Shown: positions 1-8,098 of the stretch, one piece after another
Position numbering within the stretch: position 1 is the stretch's first letter
Layout: each line of letters opens with the position of its first letter
Assembly (NCBI GenBank): GCA_017465825.1
Contig: JAFTVI010000018.1
Span: 1-50,570 of the forward strand
Reading direction: 5' to 3'
Source of the DNA: Clostridia bacterium
Lineage (GTDB): Bacteria; Bacillota; Clostridia; Oscillospirales; Acutalibacteraceae
Length of the DNA: 50,570 bases
Made by a program: the position numbers and the translations under genes
Notes under the pieces: model-generated
What the model was told of the DNA's origin: nothing
The model's database searches: none
What the model saw: the letters and a program-made list of their open reading frames with translations, nothing else

Positions 1-175
1 CGCTGTCCCGTAGGGAGCGACGCCCTCGTCGCTCCGAATTATCCAAATCTGCGATTTGGATAATTACAACACGTTAAATCAAATTCTTAAATATTATTAT
101 TGATAAAAATGGCACATTTTTATCAATCGGCGCGACGGGGGCGACGCGCCCTACGGAGTGCTAAATTATTGTTTA
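1..175. repeat. MITE-like repeat, interior type A, copy 1
   Basis: The element is cut by the window start. It holds two GC-rich imperfect palindromic blocks (around 10-37 and 128-156), an AT palindrome around TTGGATAATT, and a second palindrome around GATAAAAATGGCAC/ATTTTTATC. It ends with AAATTATTGTTTA (163-175). The same interior is found in the opposite orientation at 19376-19558 and 30961-31159, so this is a dispersed repeat. No coding capacity is visible. Mobility by a transposase supplied elsewhere is inference. Confidence 0.85.
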
Positions 176-210
176 TTTAATATAAAGATATTACGTCGCT
201 AACTTTCAAC

Positions 211-295
211 ATAAAGAAATAACCGCCCTGTTGAGCCCAGGACAGTTATAAAATAAAATAATATTCTTCGGTCAACCGCTTTTCGGTTACCTTTC
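211..295 (-). ncRNA. orphan antitoxin-like small RNA (type I TA)
   Basis: A consensus promoter on the minus strand (TTGACA at 330-325, 17-bp spacer, TATAAT at 307-302) drives a short RNA of about 85 nt. The RNA ends in a 10-bp GC-rich stem (221-230 with 238-247) followed by a T-rich run. Its 5' part (AAAGCCGAAAGGTAACCG) resembles the 5' part of the second antitoxin-like RNA starting near 612, so the two look like paralogues. No toxin ORF converges on this copy; the repeat ending at 175 lies where one would be expected. The RNA boundaries are inferred from promoter and terminator only. Confidence 0.5.
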
Positions 296-301
296 GGCTT
301 T

Positions 302-330
302 ATTATAGCATAATGAATATATGTTGTCAA
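302..330 (-). promoter_or_regulatory. sigma-A promoter of orphan antitoxin-like RNA
   Basis: TTGACA (330-325) and TATAAT (307-302) are separated by 17 bp and both hexamers match the consensus exactly. No ORF follows downstream, which points to an RNA gene. Confidence 0.7.
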
Positions 331-355
331 GCGCCGATGTGCGCTTATTTTTTTA

Positions 356-384
356 TTGACAAAAAACGATGAAATTCGTATAAT
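356..384 (+). promoter_or_regulatory. sigma-A promoter of small toxin gene
   Basis: TTGACA (356-361), 17-bp spacer, TATAAT (379-384). Predicted transcription starts near 391 and gives a 5' UTR of about 75 nt before the 467 start codon. The UTR contains GGTTGCC near 415-421, complementary to GGCAACC in the antitoxin-like RNA from the opposite strand. Confidence 0.75.
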
Positions 385-466
385 AATGTTGCGATAGCAA
401 TATCGCAGCTGAGAGGTTGCCGAGAATAAGGCGGTTGGTGTACATCCTCGAAAGGGGGTGATACAT

Positions 467-550
467 ATGCCAATTATCATTACATTACATATATTTAAGT
501 ATACTGTAACAATAAGGATAAAACGCAACAACCGCCACTCGGACAAGTGA
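467..550 (+). CDS. small hydrophobic/basic peptide, candidate type I toxin (27 aa)
   Basis: The 27-residue peptide starts MPIIITLHIFKYTVTIRI and ends in a basic tail with NNRHSDK. An unusually strong ribosome binding site, AAAGGGGGTGAT, lies 6 nt before the ATG. The coding sequence runs into a terminator stem, and a second promoter from the opposite strand produces an RNA overlapping its 3' end. This arrangement matches Firmicute type I toxin-antitoxin loci of the TxpA/RatA and BsrG/SR4 kind, in which convergent RNAs overlap at a shared terminator. The peptide sequence itself was not matched to a named family. Toxicity is inference from architecture. Confidence 0.6.
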   Translation: MPIIITLHIFKYTVTIRIKRNNRHSDK

Positions 551-612
551 CGGTTGTTTGAAATTATTTGAAAAAACATCTGAGCACTAACCGCTTTAAA
601 CGGTTGCCTCTT
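520..612 (-). ncRNA. candidate antitoxin RNA opposing the 467-550 toxin
   Basis: The promoter on the minus strand (642-647/619-624) predicts a start near 612. The RNA of about 90 nt contains AGGCAACCG with a small AACCG/CGGTT hairpin, then reads through the shared terminator and overlaps the toxin mRNA 3' end. On this strand the terminator stem has a G-U pair where the toxin strand has an A-C mismatch, so it is stronger for the antitoxin. The 7-nt GGCAACC segment can pair with GGTTGCC in the toxin leader. Function is inferred from layout. Confidence 0.6.
527..558. terminator. bidirectional terminator of the type I TA locus
   Basis: A 13-bp inverted repeat (527-539 with 546-558) with one imperfect position and a 6-nt loop. 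It is followed by T-rich sequence on the plus strand and by TTGCGTTTT on the minus strand, so it can end both convergent transcripts. Confidence 0.65.
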
Positions 613-618
613 GGCTTT

Positions 619-647
619 ATTATAGCAGAATAATTATATATTGTCAA
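619..647 (-). promoter_or_regulatory. sigma-A promoter of candidate antitoxin RNA
   Basis: On the minus strand TTGACA (647-642), a 17-bp spacer and TATAAT (624-619), both perfect hexamers. The sequence around it is very similar to the promoter at 330-302, consistent with duplication. Confidence 0.75.
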
Positions 648-708
648 GCGCCGAGAGGTGCTTTTTTTAATGCGCAATATTTGCACAAAGCAAAAGAGAA
701 CCGCAAGC

Positions 709-833
709 CTTCCTCATTGAGGAAGGTGGCACCGTTAGGTGACGGAAGGAAAAAACTGAAATTACAGAAGAATAGTATTTTCTTATACTCCCTCAGTCTG
801 CTTGCGCAGCCAGCTCCCTCAAAGAAGGAGCCT
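709..833. repeat. hairpin-rich intergenic repeat
   Basis: An inverted arrangement of two imperfect hairpins: CTTCCTCATTGAGGAAG at the left and GCTCCCTCAAAGAAGGAGC at the right, with GGTGGCA/GCCAGC and AAGGA modules between. It has the look of the short intergenic elements common in gut Clostridia. Only one copy occurs in this window, so its repeat status rests on general recognition of the pattern. Confidence 0.5.
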
Positions 834-837
834 TGTT

Positions 838-897
838 ATAGTTGTATATATTAATTGTACATTGTAAATTGTACATTGTACATTGTACATTATTTTT
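838..897. repeat. TACATTGTACAATT tract, fragment of repeat type B
   Basis: Several tandem copies of TTGTACATTG/TGTACATT, the same motif found near the ends of the elements at 7953-8098, 13304-13468 and 44330-44469. The rest of that element is absent here, so this is a solo end or remnant. Confidence 0.6.
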
Positions 898-961
898 AAT
901 ATGCACAAAAAAATGTCTGTAATTTTTACATCCATACATTGTAAAAAATTGAAAAATCATC

Positions 962-990
962 TTGACAATCAGGTGTTGTGTTATTATAAT
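962..990 (+). promoter_or_regulatory. sigma-A promoter of the MBG/YDG surface protein gene
   Basis: TTGACA (962-967), 17-bp spacer, TATAAT (985-990). Predicted transcription starts near 997 and leaves a 5' leader of about 190 nt before the ATG at 1189. Confidence 0.75.
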
Positions 991-1011
991 AAAATATGTA
1001 TCAGTATAAAT

Positions 1012-1140
1012 ATCCCTATGAGCAAAAATAGGGTGGTACTAAGGTAAAATTCGGCAGGAATCAGCGTTTTGTACGGGCAAAAAGTCAGGTCTGGGGCTTT
1101 CCGTGCGAGGGTGGATTTCAGCGGAACGGGTACCTTAATC
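1012..1140 (+). promoter_or_regulatory. structured 5' leader, candidate cis-regulatory RNA
   Basis: The leader forms a hairpin CCCTAT-loop-ATAGGG (about 1014-1034), then a region closed by TAAGGTA (1040-1046) pairing with TACCTTA (1131-1137). Inside, GTACGGG pairs with CCGTGC and AAAGTC with GGCTTT in a nested arm. The strand is G-rich and compact between promoter and ribosome binding site (AAGGAGG near 1171). I could not match it to a riboswitch class I know. A regulatory role is inference. Confidence 0.4.
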
Positions 1141-1188
1141 CTTTATTCTTCTCAAGGAAGAAACTTTTAAAAGGAGGAAAATAAATTT

Positions 1189-4100
1189 ATGTTTTCAAAT
1201 CTTAAAGCAAAAAAGAGGATTACACAGTTGCTTATTGCTATTGTTGTTGTAGCTCTTACTGCAACAGGTTCCGTATTTCTTCTGAACGATTTTGTTCAGG
1301 AGGCAAAAGCTGCTGACTACACGGTTAACAGTGCAGCAGAGTGGAATTCTGCTGTTACATCAGGCAATTCAGTTGTAAATATTACTCTGGGTTCGGATAT
1401 TGCTTTGAGCAGCACGCTCAGTGCAATCCCCAGCGGTGTTACCGTTAACCTTTATATGAACGGTAAGACCATTCAGTGGTATAACGTTGCATCGGGCGAT
1501 AAGGCTATTATCACACTATCTTATCCCTTTGCAGATACATACTGGGGTATGATCACCAATAACGGTACTCTTAACATTACCGGTACAGGTGTTATCTCTC
1601 AGTATCAGATGCGTTATGATAATAAGAACAGTGATAATCAGGAGAACTACGGTCATAAATCTGCTGCTATCGTAAACAGCGGTACGCTTACTATCGGTTC
1701 CGGTATTACCGTTGAAAACTACGCTTGTCAGGCAAATACCGAAGGTACTAACTGGCAGGATATGTTCATTTACTCTCACGCTGTTTATAACACAGGTACA
1801 GTTAACACTTCCGGTACTATCCAGTCAGGATCGTTTGCGATGAGTGCTGTCGGCGGAAACAGCAGTAACTCCTTTGCACATGCATATTCTTACGGTATTT
1901 TCGGCGGTGTAGTTAATGTTACAGGCGGTAATATCTTTTCAGAAGCAAAGTCCGGTTTTGATGAAAACTCCGGTATTACAATCGCTAAAAAAGGTAACAA
2001 GGCATTCAATATGGCTGTAGGTGTTTATTCAAACAACGCCCTTATCTACGGTAACTCTGCTATTACCACAAATGCTGCTTCATGGCGAGATGACACAGGT
2101 GACATGAACGTCTGGAGTGACGGTTGGAATATGTCCTGGGGTGTAGGTGTCCTTTACGCAGGTACAAATTATCCCTATATCGGTGCCGATGTTAACATCA
2201 ATGCTTCATTTACTCACACAGGTGATTCCAAAGTTGCTCAGACATTCCCCTCGTTAAACGGCAAAGATGCAGTAATAACATATACAAGACAATCAGGCGG
2301 TGATCCCGGTTCAGCCGGCAGACGAGCTTATGCTGTTGCAGGTATTCCCGCAAGTAACACAACTGCTATGGCAGGCTTACAGACATCAGAAGTAGGTCCT
2401 GAAACTGCATTGGGTGTTTCCGTTACAGGCAGTGCAAGCTCAACTCTTTACCGTTCAGAACTTGCTGCTTATAACGGTCTGACAGAAACTGTTAATGCAC
2501 CCGGTCAGTCAGAGTCCGGTGCTAACAGCGGTGAAACAAAGAACAGCTACATCACAATGGGTGCTCCCGGCTCAAAGACCGGCGGTCAGTATATGGTTTA
2601 CTACCGTTACCGTAACGCAAACGGCACTATCACAAGTGCTTCTTACGCACCCAATACAGCTATCAACTCCAAGCTTACACTTTCACCCTCAAGCGGTGTA
2701 TTCACACAGGACCAGACTTCTCTTTCAGTAAGCGGCGGTGACGTTACAAACAGCTACTACTATAATTTCCTTGGTACATACTACAGAACATTCGCCGACG
2801 GTGCATACGGTACAGGTATTGACTGCTCCAACGTAGGCACAACTTCTGTTACAACAAAGGGTACGTCATTTACAGATAGCTTCAGCATGACCGCAAATAA
2901 CAGCTATGTTATCTGGGTTGACTATCAGGCAAAGAATCCTACAAATGTTAAGGTTGTTGCCGCAACAAAGGGTAATGATATAAGCAAACTTACCACAAGC
3001 ACAACCTTTGAAACAACATATACAGGTAAGGCACTCGTTCCCGGTACAGACTTCAACCTGGGCGTTATCGATATGATTTACGATACCGATGTTTCAACAG
3101 ACGATACACAGGATAACATAGATGCAACATCCTTCTATGCTGTCAGCGGTGTCGATAACAGCAAGGTTCAGCTTACTTATTCTTACTCCACAGACGGCGG
3201 TACAACCTGGAAAGACGGTCTTCCCAAGGACGTAGGTACTTATACTATTAAAGTAGTTGTTCCTGCTGATACAGATATCAACAGAGCAGGTTCAGGTAAC
3301 CGTAACGGCGGTACATTTACTATCACCGGTACTATCAAGCAGGCTACTCCCACTGTAAGCGGTGCAACAACAGCTTCCGGCACATACGGCTCAACAATGG
3401 CTGAGCTTATTGATACTGCAAAGTACACCGTTGCAGGTCAGAACGGTGAAGTTCCCACAGGTACATGGACTTACAGCGGATACACAGCAACTCAGTACCC
3501 CAACGCAGGTTCACAGACTATAATTCTTATCTGGACACCTTCCGGCGATTCTGCCGTTAACTATAAGTCAGTTCAGTATGCAGTAACTCTTACAGTAGCA
3601 AAGCGTGACGTAACTGTTGCTCCTGCTGATTCAACCGTAACATACGGTGCAAAGACTCCCACATACGTGCTCAATTACACAAATCTCGCTTCTTGCGATG
3701 ATTCAAGCAAGGCACAGTGGCTTGCTGATACCACATTTGAGGTTTATTACAACGGCTCATGGCAGGCATACTCCTCAACAATGGTTCCCGGCACATATGA
3801 TATGCGTATCGCAACCTTCGGCGGTGACACAACAAACAACAACTTCACCACAAGCGGTACTGCAAAGCTCACAATCAACAAGGCTCCTATTTACTACACA
3901 GCAGCCGCAACAAACAAGACATATGACGGCAAAGCCAGCGTTGACGTAGCTCTTACATACGCAGCAGGTGTTGTTAACGGCGACAGCTACTCCGCAACAC
4001 TTACAACAACAGGTACTCTTGCAAATGCTAACGCAGGCGAAAACAAGGCTGTTACAGTTGTAACAAGCGGTCTTGAGTTCATCAACTCAGAAAAATATTA

Positions 4101-7100
4101 TATTGCAATTCAGAACAATCCTACTGTTACCGTAAGCAAGGCTACTCCCACAGCAACACCTGAAAAGTACAGCTATGTTTACAATGCAGACAGAACTCTT
4201 GCAAAGATTACTCTTACAGGTGAAACAACTGTAACAGGTGTATGGAGCTGGAAGGATTCTTCAATCGTTCCCACAGTTGATGTTACAACTTACACAGCAA
4301 TCTTTACTCCCACAGATACAACCAACTACAACACTATTGAAGTTCCCGTAACTATCAATATTTCAAAGGCAGAGGTTACTGTTTCAGTAGATTCAAAGAC
4401 AATCGCATACGGTGATGCAACTCCTGCACTTACTCTTGTATACACAGGCTGGACCGGTTCCGATTCAGTTGACAATGTTGCTACAACAGGTACTATTGCC
4501 GCTGAAACAACATATTCAATGGGTAAGGAAGTAGGCACATATCCCATTACTATCAATGCTGTTGATTACGAAGCAGTCAACTACTCATTCAAGCTTGCAA
4601 CTGATTGCACAATCACAGTTGAAAAGAAGAATGTTACAATTACTGCTCCCTCAGGTTCAGTTACTTACGGTGACGCTGACCTTGAGTTCACAGTAGATGA
4701 TCTTACTGTTGCCGCTGATTCACTTTACGGCACAGACACACTTGCAACTCTTCATGCAGAGGCACAGTTCGCTGTTGTAACTGCTTACGAAAAGGGTTAC
4801 GGTGTTGGTTCTTACGAAGTAACTGTTTCTGCAAACGAAACAAAGAACTACTCATTCACATTTGTTAAGGGCTACATCACAGTTAACAAGGCTGTTCTTA
4901 CAGTAACTGCTGATGATATGTCAATCGACTACGGCAAGCAGGCTCCTGATTTTAAATGGACAGTCAGCGGCTACAAGTTCGATTCCGACGCTGAGCCCAC
5001 AGGTAAGCCCGCACTTACATCACAGTACATCAAGGGCGACAACGCAGGCGAGTACGCAATCACTATCACAGTTGGTACTCTTGAGCATGATAATTACACA
5101 TTCAAGGTTGTCGGCGGTACTCTTACTGTTAACAAGCTCACTCTTGATACAACTGATTGTTCTGTAAATGCTACTATCACTCATGACGAAGCATATTCAG
5201 AGGCAGTATTCACAGATACATCATTCAAAGATGCTAATGATGTTGAAGTAGCCGGTACATTCGCTCTTAAAAATACAACTACTGTTGCTGATTACACAAC
5301 TGCTCTTGAAGATGAGGTCACAGGTGACAAGTACGTTGAGACAACAGCTATCTTTACTCCCACAGATTCAGATAACTACAACGCAGTAGAAGTTAAGGTT
5401 TATCTTTACATCAATCTCCATTCAATCACAGGCGCACCTGTTATCACAGGTACAGCTATGGATGGAAACACAATTACTGCAAGCGTTGCAGGTATGGCCC
5501 CCTCCGCAGCTGACAGCTACACATATGTATGGTATGTAGGCGGCACTCAGGCAGGCACAGGCGCAACTTACACAGTTAAGGAAACTGATATCGACAAGGC
5601 AATCTATGTTATTGCAACTGCTGATACCACAAAGGGTTACACAGGCTCTGCACAGTCTGCATCCGTAACAGCTGTTAAAAAGTTCGATCAGCTTGTAAGT
5701 GCTGATCAGCTCGACATCACAGGCGCAAACTCAACTCACACATACGACGGTTCAACACACGGCGCAACTGTTACTGTTAAGTCACAGTATGCAGGTCTTG
5801 TAGGCGATGATATTACAGTTTACTACAACGGTTCTACATCAGCTCCCTACAAGGCAGGCTCATACATCGTTACAATCGACGTAGCAGCTCCCGAAGTTTC
5901 AGGCACAGACAACAGTGGTTACTACGGCCCCGTTTCAGGTCTTCAGATTGGTACAATCACAATCGAAAAGGCAACAGTAAATGCTACGTTCACAGTTGCT
6001 GACAAGATCTACGACGGTACAAGAAAGGTTGAAAACTACAACGTTGTTACAAACGGTATGCTTGAAGAAGATGCAGTTTACCTTGATGCTTCAGCTATCT
6101 CCATCGTATTCAACAAGGCAGCTGCAGGCGAGCAGGTTATCGATATCACAGGTGTTAAGCTCTCCGGTGACGATGCTTCCAACTACACACTTGTAATTGA
6201 CGAAACAAAGGCTACAATCGAACAGAGAACACTTACTGCTGTTGCATCAGGTGTAACAAGAGCATATAACGGCTCTGCAACTGTTGATGTTACATTCTCC
6301 AACATCACAGGCTATGCTTCAATCGACAGCGCTTCTACAGTATACTTTGCAAGAGCTACTGCTGTTGCTACAAGCCCCAATGCAGGTACTCAGGGACTTT
6401 CTGATATCAGATACGAGCTTGGCGGTACATCAGCAAACAACTACGTTGTTGCAATCACAAACGTAGCTACAGCACAGGTTACTATCACCAAGGCTGTTCC
6501 CGGCGTAACTCCTCCCACAGTTGACGGTCTTGTTTACAACGCAAACCGTACACTTGCAAACATCGACCTTGAAGCATATTATACAAAGGACAGCAACGGC
6601 TATTGGCAGTTTGACGATACATCAATCGTTCCCACTGTCAAGAAGACACAGTATGCTGCTACTTACATTTCAACAAACTCCAACTATGCTGACTACAACA
6701 CAACTATCACAGTTAACGTTACTCCCAAGACTGTTACTCTTACAGCAGTAGATACAAAGGTATCCTACGGCAAGGCTGCAACTTATTCAGTTAAGGCTGA
6801 CGGCTTCACAGGTAACGATTCACTTGCTACAATGGGTGGTACACAGCCCACATATGTATGCACATACACCATGGGTGAAAATGTCGGTACTTACAATATC
6901 AAGCTCAACCACAACCTTGACAGCAACGGCAACTATGAGTTTGTACCTGTTGACGGTACTCTTACAGTAGTTCCTGCTGACCTCTATGTTGCGGCAGCAG
7001 CTGTAGCAAAGGATTACGACGGCACAACAAACGTAGTTGTTAACTTCTCAATCGTTTCAGGTAAGTACTCAAATGATGATGTTGCTCTTTCAACAACAGC

Positions 7101-7875
7101 AGCAAGCGGTACAGCATCCTCTGCAAATGCAGGTACAAGAACTGTAGTTTACACAGCTCCCACTCTCATCGGTTCAAAGGCTTCCAACTACAACCTTGTT
7201 GTTACTCCCGCATCAGGTATTCTTACCGTAACAATCAACAAGCTTGATCCTGAAGGAGTTGTATTCCCCAAAAGTGCTACAATTGAATTCGGCCGTGAGC
7301 TTTCATGGGCTGAGTTCTCAGACGATGCAGCCGGTGACGGTGAATTTACGGTTGTAGGTAATGTTCCTAATGCATTGGGTTCATATCCTTACACAGTTGT
7401 ATTCACTCCCTCTGATTCTGTAAACTACAATACAGTTGAAAAAGTTATGCAGCTTGAAGTTACCATCTGCACAACATCTCCTGTAATAGGTATTTCAGGC
7501 ACTGCACAGTCAGGTCAGAAGCTTTCAGTAGTATTTACAGGTCTTCCCACAAAGGCTTATGATTACGTTCAGTATCAGTGGTTTAGAGTTTCTGATACAC
7601 AGAGAACAGCTATCAGCGGTGCAACAGCTTCAACATACACAGCAACTGAAGAAGATGTAGGCTGCAAGCTCGTTTGCGTAACTTACTTTGAGATTAATGC
7701 TCCTTTCCAGTATAATGAAGATCTTATTGTAGAATATGGTAGCTACGAAGGACTTTGCACTGAAACAGAAGGCTCTGTTGAAGAAGAAAATCTCACTTTC
7801 TGGCAGCGTCTTATCAGGTGGATTCAGAGCATTATCGAAGCTCTTACAGGTATCACCTTTATAATGGGTGGCTAA
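1189..7875 (+). CDS. giant secreted MBG/YDG-repeat surface protein (2228 aa)
   Basis: The N-terminus has a basic stretch and a hydrophobic segment (about residues 12-32), read as a signal peptide. Next comes a Thr/Asn/Gly-rich region (about 45-480) that resembles a beta-helix or pectate-lyase-like fold. From about 590 to 2110 there are tandem beta-rich modules of roughly 75-90 residues. These include MBG-type units (signatures such as VTYGDADLEF and IAYGDATPAL), YDG-type units (KTYDGKA, KIYDGTR, KDYDGTT) and units ending in FTPTDxxNYN. Two Ig-like modules (about 1410-1490 and 2115-2180) contain YVWYVGG and YQWFRVSD. There is no LPXTG motif or dockerin. The last 30 residues form an amphipathic helix (FWQRLIRWIQSIIEALTG). 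The start follows AAGGAGGAAAAT. The likely role is adhesin or surface scaffold; the ligand is unknown. Confidence 0.85.
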   Translation: MFSNLKAKKRITQLLIAIVVVALTATGSVFLLNDFVQEAKAADYTVNSAAEWNSAVTSGNSVVNITLGSDIALSSTLSAIPSGVTVNLYMNGKTIQWYNVASGDKAIITLSYPFADTYWGMITNNGTLNITGTGVISQYQMRYDNKNSDNQENYGHKSAAIVNSGTLTIGSGITVENYACQANTEGTNWQDMFIYSHAVYNTGTVNTSGTIQSGSFAMSAVGGNSSNSFAHAYSYGIFGGVVNVTGGNIFSEAKSGFDENSGITIAKKGNKAFNMAVGVYSNNALIYGNSAITTNAASWRDDTGDMNVWSDGWNMSWGVGVLYAGTNYPYIGADVNINASFTHTGDSKVAQTFPSLNGKDAVITYTRQSGGDPGSAGRRAYAVAGIPASNTTAMAGLQTSEVGPETALGVSVTGSASSTLYRSELAAYNGLTETVNAPGQSESGANSGETKNSYITMGAPGSKTGGQYMVYYRYRNANGTITSASYAPNTAINSKLTLSPSSGVFTQDQTSLSVSGGDVTNSYYYNFLGTYYRTFADGAYGTGIDCSNVGTTSVTTKGTSFTDSFSMTANNSYVIWVDYQAKNPTNVKVVAATKGNDISKLTTSTTFETTYTGKALVPGTDFNLGVIDMIYDTDVSTDDTQDNIDATSFYAVSGVDNSKVQLTYSYSTDGGTTWKDGLPKDVGTYTIKVVVPADTDINRAGSGNRNGGTFTITGTIKQATPTVSGATTASGTYGSTMAELIDTAKYTVAGQNGEVPTGTWTYSGYTATQYPNAGSQTIILIWTPSGDSAVNYKSVQYAVTLTVAKRDVTVAPADSTVTYGAKTPTYVLNYTNLASCDDSSKAQWLADTTFEVYYNGSWQAYSSTMVPGTYDMRIATFGGDTTNNNFTTSGTAKLTINKAPIYYTAAATNKTYDGKASVDVALTYAAGVVNGDSYSATLTTTGTLANANAGENKAVTVVTSGLEFINSEKYYIAIQNNPTVTVSKATPTATPEKYSYVYNADRTLAKITLTGETTVTGVWSWKDSSIVPTVDVTTYTAIFTPTDTTNYNTIEVPVTINISKAEVTVSVDSKTIAYGDATPALTLVYTGWTGSDSVDNVATTGTIAAETTYSMGKEVGTYPITINAVDYEAVNYSFKLATDCTITVEKKNVTITAPSGSVTYGDADLEFTVDDLTVAADSLYGTDTLATLHAEAQFAVVTAYEKGYGVGSYEVTVSANETKNYSFTFVKGYITVNKAVLTVTADDMSIDYGKQAPDFKWTVSGYKFDSDAEPTGKPALTSQYIKGDNAGEYAITITVGTLEHDNYTFKVVGGTLTVNKLTLDTTDCSVNATITHDEAYSEAVFTDTSFKDANDVEVAGTFALKNTTTVADYTTALEDEVTGDKYVETTAIFTPTDSDNYNAVEVKVYLYINLHSITGAPVITGTAMDGNTITASVAGMAPSAADSYTYVWYVGGTQAGTGATYTVKETDIDKAIYVIATADTTKGYTGSAQSASVTAVKKFDQLVSADQLDITGANSTHTYDGSTHGATVTVKSQYAGLVGDDITVYYNGSTSAPYKAGSYIVTIDVAAPEVSGTDNSGYYGPVSGLQIGTITIEKATVNATFTVADKIYDGTRKVENYNVVTNGMLEEDAVYLDASAISIVFNKAAAGEQVIDITGVKLSGDDASNYTLVIDETKATIEQRTLTAVASGVTRAYNGSATVDVTFSNITGYASIDSASTVYFARATAVATSPNAGTQGLSDIRYELGGTSANNYVVAITNVATAQVTITKAVPGVTPPTVDGLVYNANRTLANIDLEAYYTKDSNGYWQFDDTSIVPTVKKTQYAATYISTNSNYADYNTTITVNVTPKTVTLTAVDTKVSYGKAATYSVKADGFTGNDSLATMGGTQPTYVCTYTMGENVGTYNIKLNHNLDSNGNYEFVPVDGTLTVVPADLYVAAAAVAKDYDGTTNVVVNFSIVSGKYSNDDVALSTTAASGTASSANAGTRTVVYTAPTLIGSKASNYNLVVTPASGILTVTINKLDPEGVVFPKSATIEFGRELSWAEFSDDAAGDGEFTVVGNVPNALGSYPYTVVFTPSDSVNYNTVEKVMQLEVTICTTSPVIGISGTAQSGQKLSVVFTGLPTKAYDYVQYQWFRVSDTQRTAISGATASTYTATEEDVGCKLVCVTYFEINAPFQYNEDLIVEYGSYEGLCTETEGSVEEENLTFWQRLIRWIQSIIEALTGITFIMGG

Positions 7876-7900
7876 TCCACAATAAACTGAATAAAAAATT

Positions 7901-7927
7901 ACCCGTCGGAAACGACGGGTATATTTT
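7901..7927 (+). terminator. rho-independent terminator of the MBG/YDG gene
   Basis: ACCCGTCG-GAAA-CGACGGGT stem-loop (7901-7920), 25 nt after the stop, followed by ATATTTTTG. The A-rich left side lets it also work weakly on the minus strand. Confidence 0.8.
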
Positions 7928-7952
7928 TGTGCAAAATTAAAAATATATAGGA

Positions 7953-8098
7953 TAAACAATAATTTAATGTACAATGTACAATTTACAATGTACAATTAAT
8001 GGATAATATATAAATTGGGTTAAAGGGCGGAGCCCTTTCCTCCAATGTACATTATACATTATACATTGTACATTGTTAATTCAAAAAATTATTGTTTA
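7953..8098. repeat. MITE-like repeat, interior type B, full copy
   Basis: A 146-bp element with terminal inverted repeats TAAACAATAATTT (7953-7965) and AAATTATTGTTTA (8086-8098). Inside the ends are TGTACAATGTACAATT tandem tracts. The centre holds GGGTTAAAGGGC/GGAGCCCTTTCC, a hairpin shared with copies at 13304-13468 and 44330-44469. The right end overlaps the stop codon of the minus-strand gene 8096-9508. No coding capacity. Confidence 0.85.

Noticed and set aside
199-579. 126-codon minus-strand frame over the first TA locus
   Set aside because: It runs across two promoters and a terminator and has no ribosome binding site; the RNA genes and small toxin explain the region better.
838-897. 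Tandem TACATTGTACATT as a possible CRISPR array
   Set aside because: Units are short and contiguous with no spacers and no cas genes; it is part of repeat type B.
1029-1045. AGGGTGGTAC resembling a T-box antiterminator motif
   Set aside because: The rest of the T-box (specifier loop, AG bulge, full AGGGTGGNACCGCG) and an intrinsic terminator are missing, and the downstream gene is not an amino-acid gene.
1516-7000. Many alternative-frame ORFs inside the 2228-codon gene
   Set aside because: They are shadows of a Thr/Ser/Ala-rich coding sequence and have no ribosome binding sites.
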